This document shows, piece after piece, positions 40,306 through 47,654 of a stretch of DNA of 55,098 nt. Position 1 is the stretch's first letter. Each line of letters opens with the position of its first letter. The translations under genes and the position numbers were made by a program. The stretch comes from Oscillospiraceae bacterium (GTDB lineage: Bacteria; Bacillota; Clostridia; Oscillospirales; Ruminococcaceae): NCBI GenBank assembly GCA_021200565.1, contig JAJQGJ010000002.1, forward strand, positions 275,897 to 330,994, in the 5' to 3' direction. The notes under the pieces were generated by a model. The model made no database searches, had not been told where the DNA came from, and saw nothing but the letters and a program-made list of their open reading frames with translations.

Positions 40306-41964
40306 TTATAAATAGCAGAATTCTGTTTCTATGACCTGAGCTCCCTCGTGAATCTCATAGACCGACATCGGGATGACCGTTTTCGTTGCAATAAGATTAG
40401 TGTTCGGGTCGGGATAGAGCATCTGATCCTTGCCGTTGCCTTTTAAAGATGTGGCTTTGCATGCTTCCTGGTTTGTAACCGCAAAGCCGGTGTCGTATGC
40501 CTTGCAGGAAATTTCGCTTGTGATTTTATGCGTCCTTATGTGTCCACGTTCAGTCGGGCGGATTTCGGTTTCAACATGAATTCCCCGCACCGGTGACCAG
40601 CTGATGGTGATTCCGGACTCATCCATCGTAAACTCCTCTGTCACACTCTTCGGATGATAGATTCCGTCCACTTCGAATGTGAGAGTGCTGTCGGGTGCAC
40701 ATTCATAAAGCGTCAGAGACGATCGGGAGATGCTGAACCCGAACTTCGAGGAATAGGCAAACTTTGCGTATTTCTCAAGAGTGTGGCTGTGACCGTCGGC
40801 AAACCTTCGCCCCGGGACGAGCGCCACCACGTTTCCATTGCCTCTTTGCATAAGCATTCCTGCATTCTCAAGATATTTGAGACTTTCGAGCTCCGGCATG
40901 GGTGCCGCTTCCGCTGTCCAGTATGGGTGATCGTCGGGAAGTCCTAAGAATGCAAACGCCATCGTCGCCCAGTAGGGAGATCCAGGACCGTTATAGCTCT
41001 CGGACATCTGCAAATTCGGATAAGCATAGCCGATTGTCAGAATTCCGGCATTGTCGCAAATCGGCTGATTGAGCCACCAGGTGAGATGCCGGGTTATTAT
41101 ACCTTTTATAACCGGAACCGGGAGTACCTCAGTTCCGCTCAGGAGTGCCATCGCCCAGAAGGAACACTGTGCGAAGCGGTAGGTCATCGAGCGCCCATAT
41201 GCTATCGATGCGCCGTCATCAGAAAACCAATATTGATAATCACTTGCAAACTGTATCGCTCTTTCACGGAAGATTCTGCAGCGCTCCGGCTCTTCGTCCT
41301 CCATGAACATGGCATAGATGAGCCCGAAGGAGAGCATGACATAGGGATTATAGTAATCCTTGTCACCATTATTGCCGTCACGATACCAGCCGCCGGCATC
41401 ATAATAGCCTTCCATCATCTGAAGCCCCAACTCGATTCGCTCCTTGCTGTATGCCCTTCCACAGACCTTCAGTGCAAGATTCGTGAGAACTGCGAACCAC
41501 TGCCAGTTGCAGGCGCAGCATTCGTGCTCATTTATTTCCCAGAGCCAACTTGTGAGGTTATCTTTTTCTTCATCGGAGAGCGGTTCCCAGACCTTGTCGG
41601 GCGCTAAGAGCATCGCATATGCAAGCCCTGCCATCTCGACAAACTTCTGATCGAAATCGTGGCAATGGTTCCAATATTCGGGACTATTCGGGTCTGTTCC
41701 GGAGGCTAAGCCCTTCGTGTAAATTTTTTCGAAGCCGGAATCGCTTCCGCCGCCCATCCAGAAGGGAGCCAAGCCCCAGAGAGGGCGTGTGAAAGCCTCC
41801 ATCTGAGCAGTTTCGTCGTCATAATGCGCACTTGTTGCTCCGATGTCGAGCAAGGCGCAGCCGTCGCTGTAGAAAGGCTTCAAGGGATTCAGAAGCTTAA
41901 GAAGCGACTCCTGAGCCGCTTTTTTTGTGGTGAAATCTGCTTCGGTATAATGATATTTTCTCAT
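40306..41964 (-). CDS. DUF2264 family protein
   Basis: A 552-aa protein with the DUF2264 layout: an (alpha/alpha) barrel-like N-terminal two thirds, with RPLWGLAPFWMGGG near residue 80 and WFAVLTNLALK near 160, followed by a beta-rich C-terminal domain as in polysaccharide-lyase-like or heparinase-like proteins. No signal peptide, so cytoplasmic. Members are often found with uronate and glycosaminoglycan catabolic genes; the activity is unproven. It lies 6 bp after GH88 and before kduI, so it most likely acts on uronic-acid oligosaccharides. Confidence 0.88.
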   Translation of the reverse strand: MRKYHYTEADFTTKKAAQESLLKLLNPLKPFYSDGCALLDIGATSAHYDDETAQMEAFTRPLWGLAPFWMGGGSDSGFEKIYTKGLASGTDPNSPEYWNHCHDFDQKFVEMAGLAYAMLLAPDKVWEPLSDEEKDNLTSWLWEINEHECCACNWQWFAVLTNLALKVCGRAYSKERIELGLQMMEGYYDAGGWYRDGNNGDKDYYNPYVMLSFGLIYAMFMEDEEPERCRIFRERAIQFASDYQYWFSDDGASIAYGRSMTYRFAQCSFWAMALLSGTEVLPVPVIKGIITRHLTWWLNQPICDNAGILTIGYAYPNLQMSESYNGPGSPYWATMAFAFLGLPDDHPYWTAEAAPMPELESLKYLENAGMLMQRGNGNVVALVPGRRFADGHSHTLEKYAKFAYSSKFGFSISRSSLTLYECAPDSTLTFEVDGIYHPKSVTEEFTMDESGITISWSPVRGIHVETEIRPTERGHIRTHKITSEISCKAYDTGFAVTNQEACKATSLKGNGKDQMLYPDPNTNLIATKTVIPMSVYEIHEGAQVIETEFCYL

Positions 41965-41970
41965 ACTGCT

Positions 41971-43089
41971 TTACCCCCTCTTCGGCGTGAAAATCGGCAA
42001 ATCCTTGCCTTCGAGCTTAAGAAGTGCCTCAATCAGGAAATAATCGGCATAGATGAGTGTCATCTGGCTGCGGTTGCTCCAGAAGCTGTCGGCACAGTTC
42101 GAGAGGAGATGATCTTCGCTTTCATCAAGGCTTAGTCGGTTCTCACAAAGGAATTCAAGCAGCCCGAGAGCCGCTTCACGGTACTTTTCATCAATTTTTC
42201 CGAGCTCCAGAAGCCCGCAAGCTGCAATCGCTGCCGCTGAGGAGTCTTCACGCACGCAATCCTCCGGCTGATCGAAATCGATTGGAACTCCCATTCCCTC
42301 CCACTTCGTCATCTGCAGAATGAAATTATCAGCCACTTTCTTTGCCGTTTCGAGATACTTCTCCTGCCCGGTGTAAAGTGCGCTCAAAACAAAACCATAA
42401 AGAGCCCACGCCTGACCACGTGTCCAGGAGCTGCCCTCGCCATAGCCCTGACCGCCGTCGGAGCGGATAAATTCGCCGGAATCAGGGTCGAAAATTCCTA
42501 TATGGATTGCCGAGCCGTTATCACGGATGAAATACTTCATAGCCATGTCGGCGTGGCGGGTTGCAATCTGAGAAAACCTCGGGTCCCGGGTCACCTCCGA
42601 CGCCCAATAGAGGAGTGGAAGGTTCATCATGCAGTCAATAATCGCCGTTCCGGCTCTTGAGCCGTCGCCCGAGTCGTTCCAGGCACGGATGAAGCTGCCC
42701 TGTGGATTGAACCGCCCAGCCAGATTCTCCGCCGCAAGAAGTCCCCTGTCAAGCGATTTGCCGTTTCCGTCAAGCTTATAGTGGATGACCGCCGTCGGAA
42801 GCCATTTGAAGCCGCTGTCGTGGTCCATTCCCGACGGAATCATGAGGTTTAAGTCAAGCTTTTCTTCGATGTCGATGGCGAGCTCCCTATAGATCTCATC
42901 GCCGGTGTAGTGATAAAGCTGCCACATCATGCCGCCGAAAAAGCCGTTCGTCCACCAGCATATACTGCTTTTTGAAGTGTCGTCAAACCGCCCGTCGATG
43001 GTTGTGTATGGGATGATGCCCCGGCTTCTTTGGGAGACTTTTTGGATTTTCGGGAGAATCTTTTCCAGGGCTTTATATATCTCTTTCAT
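41971..43089 (-). CDS. GH88 unsaturated glucuronyl/rhamnogalacturonyl hydrolase
   Basis: About 372 aa, glycoside hydrolase family 88 (alpha/alpha)6 barrel. Characteristic motifs: WWTNGFFGGMMWQLY (about 48-62), MDHDSGF with the conserved Asp residues, and GSSWTRGQAWALYG. It hydrates delta-4,5-unsaturated uronic acid at the non-reducing end of oligosaccharides from polysaccharide lyases, feeding KduI. No signal peptide, so intracellular. The ATG at 43089, with AAAGGA 6 nt upstream, is used, not the upstream one at 43164, which overlaps the promoter. Confidence 0.92.
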   Translation of the reverse strand: MKEIYKALEKILPKIQKVSQRSRGIIPYTTIDGRFDDTSKSSICWWTNGFFGGMMWQLYHYTGDEIYRELAIDIEEKLDLNLMIPSGMDHDSGFKWLPTAVIHYKLDGNGKSLDRGLLAAENLAGRFNPQGSFIRAWNDSGDGSRAGTAIIDCMMNLPLLYWASEVTRDPRFSQIATRHADMAMKYFIRDNGSAIHIGIFDPDSGEFIRSDGGQGYGEGSSWTRGQAWALYGFVLSALYTGQEKYLETAKKVADNFILQMTKWEGMGVPIDFDQPEDCVREDSSAAAIAACGLLELGKIDEKYREAALGLLEFLCENRLSLDESEDHLLSNCADSFWSNRSQMTLIYADYFLIEALLKLEGKDLPIFTPKRG

Positions 43090-43121
43090 ATGGTGTCCTT
43101 TCTTATATTGATTTCGAGATA

Positions 43122-43150
43122 ATTGTAACATATTCTGTTGTGGAAAGCAA
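43122..43150 (-). promoter_or_regulatory. Promoter of the GH88-DUF2264-kduI-kduD operon
   Basis: Minus-strand TTGCTT (43150-43145), 17-bp spacer, TACAAT (43127-43122). The leader would be only about 25 nt. Confidence 0.65.
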
Positions 43151-43212
43151 TATTGAGGATGCAAGAATCCATCGAAGGTTTTTTTATCCGGATTACATCC
43201 AAACCCGCACTA

Positions 43213-43247
43213 AGCAAAAACCGAACCATTTCAGTCCGGCTTTTGCT
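43213..43247 (-). terminator. Terminator/attenuator behind the solute-binding-protein gene
   Basis: AGCAAAAACCG (43213-43223) pairs with CCGGCTTTTGCT (43236-43247) with one mismatch or wobble. On the minus strand the 3' arm is T-rich (CGGTTTTTGCT). It lies about 30 bp after the stop codon of the binding-protein gene and before the GH88 promoter, so it probably uncouples the two units. Confidence 0.55.
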
Positions 43248-43275
43248 TCTTTGGTGCCTTATTTGATATGTAGAA

Positions 43276-44721
43276 TCATCCTGTATACCCGCTTGCGCTG
43301 TCCGGGTCGTAGTTTGCTATCTCCTCGTTGAGCTGGTTGACGAAGTAGTCAACCTGTTCGCCATACGATTCCTTGAGGCTTGCCCAGGTCGATGCATCCT
43401 TCTGGACTGCGAATCTTTCGAGAGTGTCGGTGACAGAATAGAGCTTGTCGCCGTAGCCCTCACCATAGGTGACTATGATGTTCGAGGCGGTTGAAAGAGC
43501 ATAGCAGGTGTCGTACATGTCGAGCATCTCTTCGGTCCAGAGATAGGTCTCCTCGAGCTGCTTGCGGTCAAGCGAGACAACCGTCGGGTCGACAACCTTG
43601 AATCTCATGCATGCTGCCAGGAGTGCGACTCCCTCGGGATTCTTTGCGCCCTGGATGACTGCATAGCCGGTTGGAATCGACTCGGTGTAGTAGTTGCCGT
43701 CGCCGTCGTCATCTCTCGGAAGAGGAACGAACATGACTTCGCCCTCGGTAACGTCTCCCCAGTATTCGCTGATGACGTCAACAGTTCCCCACATGATGGT
43801 TGAATATCCGAAATAGAAGAGGCAGAGCCCCTGCTTGATGCCGTTGCCCTCACGAGTGGACCATCCGTGATCCCAGACGGGGTAGAGACATTCATTCTTC
43901 GACAGATCATACAAGAGACTTGCCGCACGCTCGATAGCTGGAGAATCGACATTCGACTCGAACTGCTGAGTCTCAGTATTGTAGACAACGATTGATTCGC
44001 CGCAGGAATGCATCAGCGCAACTCCGTAATACCAGCCGTCGAGGGCATATCTGTCCTCATCCGGGTCGGAGAAGTCGATGCACATCTCATAGAAGACATC
44101 CCATGTCCACTCGTCGTTATAGTAGAGCTCCGCCGGGTCTTCATAGCCGAGCTCGGTCATTACTCTTCGGTTGTAGACAACGATGTTGTCATAAGAATTG
44201 TCGTAAACGATGACATAGGGTCGTCCGGAAATCGAATAGTAGTTATATGCATAATCCCTTTCCCCCGCCCAGAGTGGGTCGTCATAGTCTATGTAGTCGT
44301 CGACAGGGACGAACATGCCCTTGAGACATTTTGACGGGAAGATGTCGTCATGTCCCGGATAGAAATCCGGAGATTCGGAACTTAGTATGAGAGTTGCGAG
44401 CTCGTCAAACCTCGTTTCCCAGACGCACTCCACCCATTCTACTGAGCAACCATATTTTTCCTGAAACGTCCAATAGCCTGAATTGATGATTTCATCGTCC
44501 GAATAGTTCTGCAGATCGTCATACCATGAGAACCACTTGACAACGGTTCCCGCCGCTTCGGTTTCTTCCGCATCGGGAAGCTTGATTCCCGCAGCCGCAA
44601 GAATTGCCGCAGCATCCTCAGTCGACAAAGTCAGCTGTACCACTTCTCTTGAGGAGCTTCCGCACCCGACAAGCGCAACTACCATGATCCCAACGAGAAG
44701 CAATGCAATTATTTTCTTCAT
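43276..44721 (-). CDS. Extracellular solute-binding lipoprotein (family 1, sugar ABC type)
   Basis: About 481 aa with a lipoprotein signal (MKKIIALLLVGIMVVALVGC; lipobox LVGC, Cys20) and a family-1 binding-protein fold: WFSWYD at the start of the mature part and several conserved aromatic patches (NDEWTWDVFYEMC). Probably binds oligosaccharides for import. No permease or ATPase genes accompany it in the window; they may be elsewhere. The ATG at 44721 follows AGGAGGTG. Its own promoter lies at 44755-44783. Association with uronate genes suggests a uronic-acid oligosaccharide ligand. Confidence 0.88.
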   Translation of the reverse strand: MKKIIALLLVGIMVVALVGCGSSSREVVQLTLSTEDAAAILAAAGIKLPDAEETEAAGTVVKWFSWYDDLQNYSDDEIINSGYWTFQEKYGCSVEWVECVWETRFDELATLILSSESPDFYPGHDDIFPSKCLKGMFVPVDDYIDYDDPLWAGERDYAYNYYSISGRPYVIVYDNSYDNIVVYNRRVMTELGYEDPAELYYNDEWTWDVFYEMCIDFSDPDEDRYALDGWYYGVALMHSCGESIVVYNTETQQFESNVDSPAIERAASLLYDLSKNECLYPVWDHGWSTREGNGIKQGLCLFYFGYSTIMWGTVDVISEYWGDVTEGEVMFVPLPRDDDGDGNYYTESIPTGYAVIQGAKNPEGVALLAACMRFKVVDPTVVSLDRKQLEETYLWTEEMLDMYDTCYALSTASNIIVTYGEGYGDKLYSVTDTLERFAVQKDASTWASLKESYGEQVDYFVNQLNEEIANYDPDSASGYTG

Positions 44722-44754
44722 CAGAGCACCTCCTGCTTGATAGATTGTTTTTCC

Positions 44755-44783
44755 ATTATACAACACATGGTTTAAATTTTCAA
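44755..44783 (-). promoter_or_regulatory. Promoter of the uronate solute-binding-protein gene
   Basis: Minus-strand TTGAAA (44783-44778), 17-bp spacer, consensus TATAAT (44760-44755). The start point near 44748 gives a leader of about 27 nt. Confidence 0.8.
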
Positions 44784-44813
44784 CTGGCATTGTCGACAAA
44801 TTTTCGATGCAAT

Positions 44814-44834
44814 TTTTGTGAATAATTCACAAAA
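44814..44834. promoter_or_regulatory. Perfect 21-bp palindrome upstream of the uronate promoter
   Basis: TTTTGTGAA-TAA-TTCACAAAA, with 9-bp perfect arms, centred about 40 bp upstream of the -35 box. A further TTTTGTGA half-site follows near 44841-44852. The position suits an activator site or a distal operator. The TGTGA/TCACA halves resemble CRP-like sites but with a 5-bp spacer. Confidence 0.6.
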
Positions 44835-45110
44835 GTAGTATTATTTTTTGTGACAATATTCCCCGGTTTCAAATATATAGTGGCGAATTCTATCAATGTG
44901 GAAATATATTGACTGGTAAATACAGAATAGAAGAATATCAGAAAGTATTAATATCTGAAACAAAAAATATGAAACGGAAGTGATTTTTGAGTGGTTGAAA
45001 ATTTGCCGTCAATCCTTAACCCACATTTAACACCACTCCCTCCCGAAAGTATGCTATACTATAGCCACAATCGGGAAGGAGTTTTAATACGGAATGTAAT
45101 AGAATAAATA
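44835..45110. other. Gene-free AT-rich spacer
   Basis: This stretch lies between the promoter region of the binding-protein gene and repeat copy 3. It is AT-rich and without an ORF I can support. Near 45035-45080 a weak inverted repeat, TCCCGA ... TCGGGA, surrounds TATAGTATA-like sequence; I see no convincing promoter or terminator. Confidence 0.5.
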
Positions 45111-45225
45111 TGTAGTGGCGGATATTATCCGCCCGCTGTTGTGCTGATGTTTTGGTTCGGGCTGACATTATCCGCCCGTTTGCGGATTTCCAGAGGGTTC
45201 CGGGCGGATAATATCCGCCCCTACA
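45111..45225. repeat. Palindromic GGCGGATA repeat, copy 3 (115 bp, with internal unit)
   Basis: The outer arms (45111-45135 with one change, TGTAGTGG, and 45201-45225) match copies 1 and 2. The longer middle holds an additional partial unit, GGGCTGACATTATCCGCCCG (45159-45178), as if a unit was duplicated or a second element inserted. It ends 16 bp from the stop codon of the CotF-like gene. Confidence 0.9.
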
Positions 45226-45226
45226 G

Positions 45227-45245
45227 GTGACGCCTTTGGCGTCAC
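45227..45245. other. Hairpin over the cotF-like stop codon
   Basis: GTGACGCC-TTT-GGCGTCAC forms a perfect 8-bp stem with a 3-nt loop that includes the stop codon (45242-45244) and directly abuts repeat copy 3. It may work with the repeat as a 3' end structure of the mRNA; no T-run is present. Confidence 0.65.
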
Positions 45246-45700
45246 TGATACATCCCATTGCACGACAGGAATGCATAGAGCTGTTCGCCGTGCTGCTGCT
45301 CTTCCGCCTGGATGTGGTTGAGGAGGCGGCGAGCCTGGGGGTCTGAGAATTCGAAGACCGAGGTGTCATAGAGCGCCGAAACGTGCTTCTCCATCGCAAG
45401 CATGTCGCTCGCCAGGAATTTGTCGATGTCGGAAGACCTCGAGTCCTTGTAGTTGATCTTCTTGCACCAGCCGTTGTTTTCGTTTTTGAGAACGCCCTCC
45501 GGCACTGTCGGAACGTTTCCGGAAAGCATGCTGTTGACGGTGTCATAGTGGTTGTGTTCGACCTGCGAAATGCTGTCGAAGAGCTGGCTGAGTTCGCACG
45601 AGCACGCCTCCGAAGAGTACTTCGAATACTTTTCCCAGCAGAGCTTCTCCTGATCCCTAAGGTCCTTGAGTAAACCGGTTTCTTTTTGAGTTAAAGTCAT
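45242..45700 (-). CDS. CotF-like spore coat protein (ferritin-like)
   Basis: A 152-aa helical protein of the coat-protein-F type. It has an N-terminal helix KETGLLKDLRDQEKLCWEKY, a central VEHNHYDTVNSML, and a C-terminal helix ending in NHIQAEEQQHGEQLYAFL, a ferritin-like His/Glu pattern. Points to a spore-forming host. AAAGGAG lies 8 nt before the ATG, but both lie in a long hairpin (45697-45744), so translation may be controlled. A repeat element follows immediately. Confidence 0.85.
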   Translation of the reverse strand: MTLTQKETGLLKDLRDQEKLCWEKYSKYSSEACSCELSQLFDSISQVEHNHYDTVNSMLSGNVPTVPEGVLKNENNGWCKKINYKDSRSSDIDKFLASDMLAMEKHVSALYDTSVFEFSDPQARRLLNHIQAEEQQHGEQLYAFLSCNGMYQ

Positions 45701-45744
45701 GCCATAATCTCCTTTATTTAAAGTATGGGAGTATTATGGCATGA
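45697..45744 (-). promoter_or_regulatory. Start-codon-sequestering hairpin before the cotF-like gene
   Basis: On the minus strand TCATGCCATAAT (45744-45733) is perfectly complementary to ATTATGGCATGA (45708-45697), a 12-bp stem with a 24-nt loop. The start codon is inside the 3' arm, and the ribosome binding site AAAGGAG is in the loop right beside it. It could act as an RNA switch, or as a DNA operator. It also lies 10 bp behind the fic stop codon. Confidence 0.75.
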
Positions 45745-45754
45745 TTTTCTGGAA

Positions 45755-46708
45755 TTATGCGTGGGGCTGCTCAATCCTCTCCCAACAATTCTCCCTGAGG
45801 AAAGCTGATATTACAGCCTCGTCTTCGCCTTCGTAGTACCTGACGAGGAGCCGCTTGAACTCGGGAACAGCCTGCTCGGGAATCACGAGGAAGCCGCCGC
45901 CGTGGGCGATGAGATAGTGGTTCGCAAATATCACCGAAGCCCGCTTGTTTCCGTCAAGGAAAATCTGCGTCTTCATGCAGTAGAGGCAGAGCTTGATTGC
46001 AATGTTGACGGCTTCACTATTCTCTTCGACGATCTCACGGATTTTTTCTTTTACATCAAGCTCAATCGGCAGAGGCGGGACATAGGAACTGCCGCCGATT
46101 GTGACAGGCACTCCCCGAATTCGTCCGCCGTCCGCAAAGAAGCCTTCGTTGACGAGTCGGGCGATATGGCTGAGCATATAGTAATCGGTCCTGCATGCGA
46201 TTACGTCCCGGTCAAGAATGAATTCCCATGCGTGCTTGAGGTTAAGAATCTTCTGGACATCGGTTGCGGTCATCCCGGAAACGATGCCGCCCTCGATGAT
46301 TTCCTCCGTCTGTGGGAAGGAGGTCGCAACGCCTTCAAGAACCGCTTGGTCGTAGATGTTCCTCTTCATGTTCGCACGGGCGAAGTCGATATTTCGGAGG
46401 ACTTCTGCGGGAAGCTCATCCTCAGAATATCCCGCCTCGGCGAGCTGTTTTTCAATTTTGCGGAGCTCCCGGCGGATTTCCCGGGCTTCCCTCGAATTGC
46501 GGAGGAGAAGATTGTAGAGCTCGTCGGTATACAGTCCGACATAGGTCGAGGTCAGCTTCCCCGTAACCCGCTTGCGGACATAAAGATACCTCCCGCTGTC
46601 ACGCTCCTTGATTTCCGGCGTGCCGTCATAGGGCATGAGGTTGAGCCGTGCGTTTAAATCAGCTCTGGTTCTCAGAAGCTCCTGAATTTCACTGTATTGC
46701 GGTGCCAT
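45755..46708 (-). CDS. Fic/DOC-family protein lacking the catalytic histidine
   Basis: A 317-aa protein. An N-terminal basic and coiled-coil region (1-110) precedes a Fic core (about 150-300). The Fic motif reads QIFLDGNKRASV (248-259), whereas active enzymes have HxFx(D/E)GN(G/K)R. The DGNKR anion-binding part is intact, but the catalytic His is Gln248 and the second Arg of RxxR is Val259. AMP transfer by the usual mechanism is therefore doubtful; phosphotransfer, nucleotide binding or a regulatory role are alternatives. AAAGGAGGT precedes the ATG by 6 nt. The promoter region carries a GGGGAAC inverted repeat. Confidence 0.85.
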   Translation of the reverse strand: MAPQYSEIQELLRTRADLNARLNLMPYDGTPEIKERDSGRYLYVRKRVTGKLTSTYVGLYTDELYNLLLRNSREAREIRRELRKIEKQLAEAGYSEDELPAEVLRNIDFARANMKRNIYDQAVLEGVATSFPQTEEIIEGGIVSGMTATDVQKILNLKHAWEFILDRDVIACRTDYYMLSHIARLVNEGFFADGGRIRGVPVTIGGSSYVPPLPIELDVKEKIREIVEENSEAVNIAIKLCLYCMKTQIFLDGNKRASVIFANHYLIAHGGGFLVIPEQAVPEFKRLLVRYYEGEDEAVISAFLRENCWERIEQPHA

Positions 46709-46720
46709 ATTCCGACCTCC

Positions 46721-46766
46721 TTTGGGGAACTTTTTGCGAATTTATGATAGCATATTGTTCCCCAAA
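46721..46766. promoter_or_regulatory. Inverted repeat flanking the fic -10 box
   Basis: TTTGGGGAAC (46721-46730) and GTTCCCCAAA (46757-46766) are perfect complements. The right arm fills the promoter spacer, the left arm touches the ribosome binding site, and the -10 box lies between them. This is the geometry of an autoregulatory operator. No named regulator is recognised. Confidence 0.65.
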
Positions 46767-46772
46767 TGTCAA
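46744..46772 (-). promoter_or_regulatory. Promoter of the fic gene
   Basis: Minus-strand consensus TTGACA (46772-46767), 17-bp spacer, TATCAT (46749-46744). Confidence 0.78.
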
Positions 46773-46783
46773 GGGATGTTCCT

Positions 46784-46802
46784 GAATTCAGGAAGCAGAC
46801 CG
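46784..46802. repeat. 19-bp repeat shared with spoVT, copy 1
   Basis: GAATTCAGGAAGCAGACCG occurs here, across the 3' end of the hydrolase gene (its last codons and stop), and again unchanged at 47740-47758 inside spoVT. It is embedded in CCTGAATTCAGG, a 12-bp palindrome (46781-46792), here but not in the second copy. Confidence 0.85.
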
Positions 46803-47531
46803 TATCCACCCTAAAATCTCCTCCACCGTCATCTCCCACTGTTCGTCCTGCGGGATTGTGGCAACTCCGTCGCCTGCCTGTTCGCCATAGCTTCCAAAAC
46901 CGGCGTGGTTGCCGCCGTCGATGACGATTTCGGTGTAATCGGTGGAGTAATCCCGCCCGGCTTCGAGGCTGTCCATATTTAGAGCGCCGTCCTCACTGCC
47001 GTAGATTGAGAGGGTGGGGAGGTCGCCCAAGTCGCTCGTCGAGTAGGACGCAAAGAGGATGAGACCGCTTAGGTCTTCAAGATGGTTCGACGCAAACGAC
47101 GCCGCCATCGCTCCTCCCAAGGAGTGCCCGCCGATATACCAGCTTTCATAGGAAACATACTCGGACATGATGCTTTCCGCCTTGTTCATCCCGAAAAATG
47201 CGAGGTTGAAGGGCATTTCGACGAGGAAGCAGTCGACGCCGTTCTCGGCAAGGCTCATCATGATTGGCGCATAAGCCGAGTACTCGACCTTCGCGCCGGG
47301 ATAGAAGATGAGCGCCGTCTCGTTCCCGCCGTAGAAGAGAATCCCGTCGTCAACCTGAATCACCTGCACTAAGTCGGTGCTTTCGAGATACCCGTCCACA
47401 TCGACGGCGTGATAATAATCGTTCACATACCAGACGAAGGCTACCGCCAACACGGCGATTAAGATTACGACAACGATGAGGACTATTTTTCCTGTGGATT
47501 TCTTTGATTTTTGAGTTATGGTGTTTGACAT
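46788..47531 (-). CDS. Membrane-anchored alpha/beta hydrolase
   Basis: A 247-aa protein with a basic N-terminus and one transmembrane anchor (about 14-34), then an extracellular alpha/beta hydrolase domain. The nucleophile elbow GGHSLGGAMA holds the Ser, GSEDGAL gives a likely Asp region, and the DGGNHAGFG segment the catalytic His. Fold type is dienelactone-hydrolase or serine-esterase-like; the substrate is unknown. AGGTGA precedes the ATG at 47531. Its stop codon lies in the 19-bp sequence shared with spoVT. Single-gene unit with its own promoter. Confidence 0.85.
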   Translation of the reverse strand: MSNTITQKSKKSTGKIVLIVVVILIAVLAVAFVWYVNDYYHAVDVDGYLESTDLVQVIQVDDGILFYGGNETALIFYPGAKVEYSAYAPIMMSLAENGVDCFLVEMPFNLAFFGMNKAESIMSEYVSYESWYIGGHSLGGAMAASFASNHLEDLSGLILFASYSTSDLGDLPTLSIYGSEDGALNMDSLEAGRDYSTDYTEIVIDGGNHAGFGSYGEQAGDGVATIPQDEQWEMTVEEILGWIRSAS

Positions 47532-47563
47532 GGTGTCACCTGATTATCTTTTATTGTAGTATT

Positions 47564-47592
47564 ATTATATTGTATTGTGGGGAGAAAATCAA
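47564..47592 (-). promoter_or_regulatory. Promoter of the alpha/beta hydrolase gene
   Basis: Minus-strand TTGATT (47592-47587), 17-bp spacer, TATAAT (47569-47564). Confidence 0.65.
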
Positions 47593-47606
47593 GAGCCGTT
47601 CAATAG

Positions 47607-47640
47607 AAAAAGCTTCCCACCCGATGATAGGAAGCTTTTT
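47607..47640. terminator. Bidirectional terminator between spoVT and the hydrolase gene
   Basis: AAAAAGCTTCC (47607-47617) and GGAAGCTTTTT (47630-47640) form a perfect 11-bp stem with a 12-nt loop, and A/T tracts lie at both ends. It is 15 bp behind the spoVT stop codon. Confidence 0.9.
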
Positions 47641-47654
47641 GATTGGACAGAGTT

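Noticed and set aside
44814-44834. Rho-independent terminator at the 21-bp palindrome
   Set aside because: Very AT-rich stem with no following T-run on the relevant strand and placed upstream of a promoter; an operator is more plausible.
45016-45546. 176-aa minus-strand frame through repeat copy 3 and the cotF-like gene
   Set aside because: It is in another frame from the CotF-like protein and translates the palindromic repeat; no family similarity.
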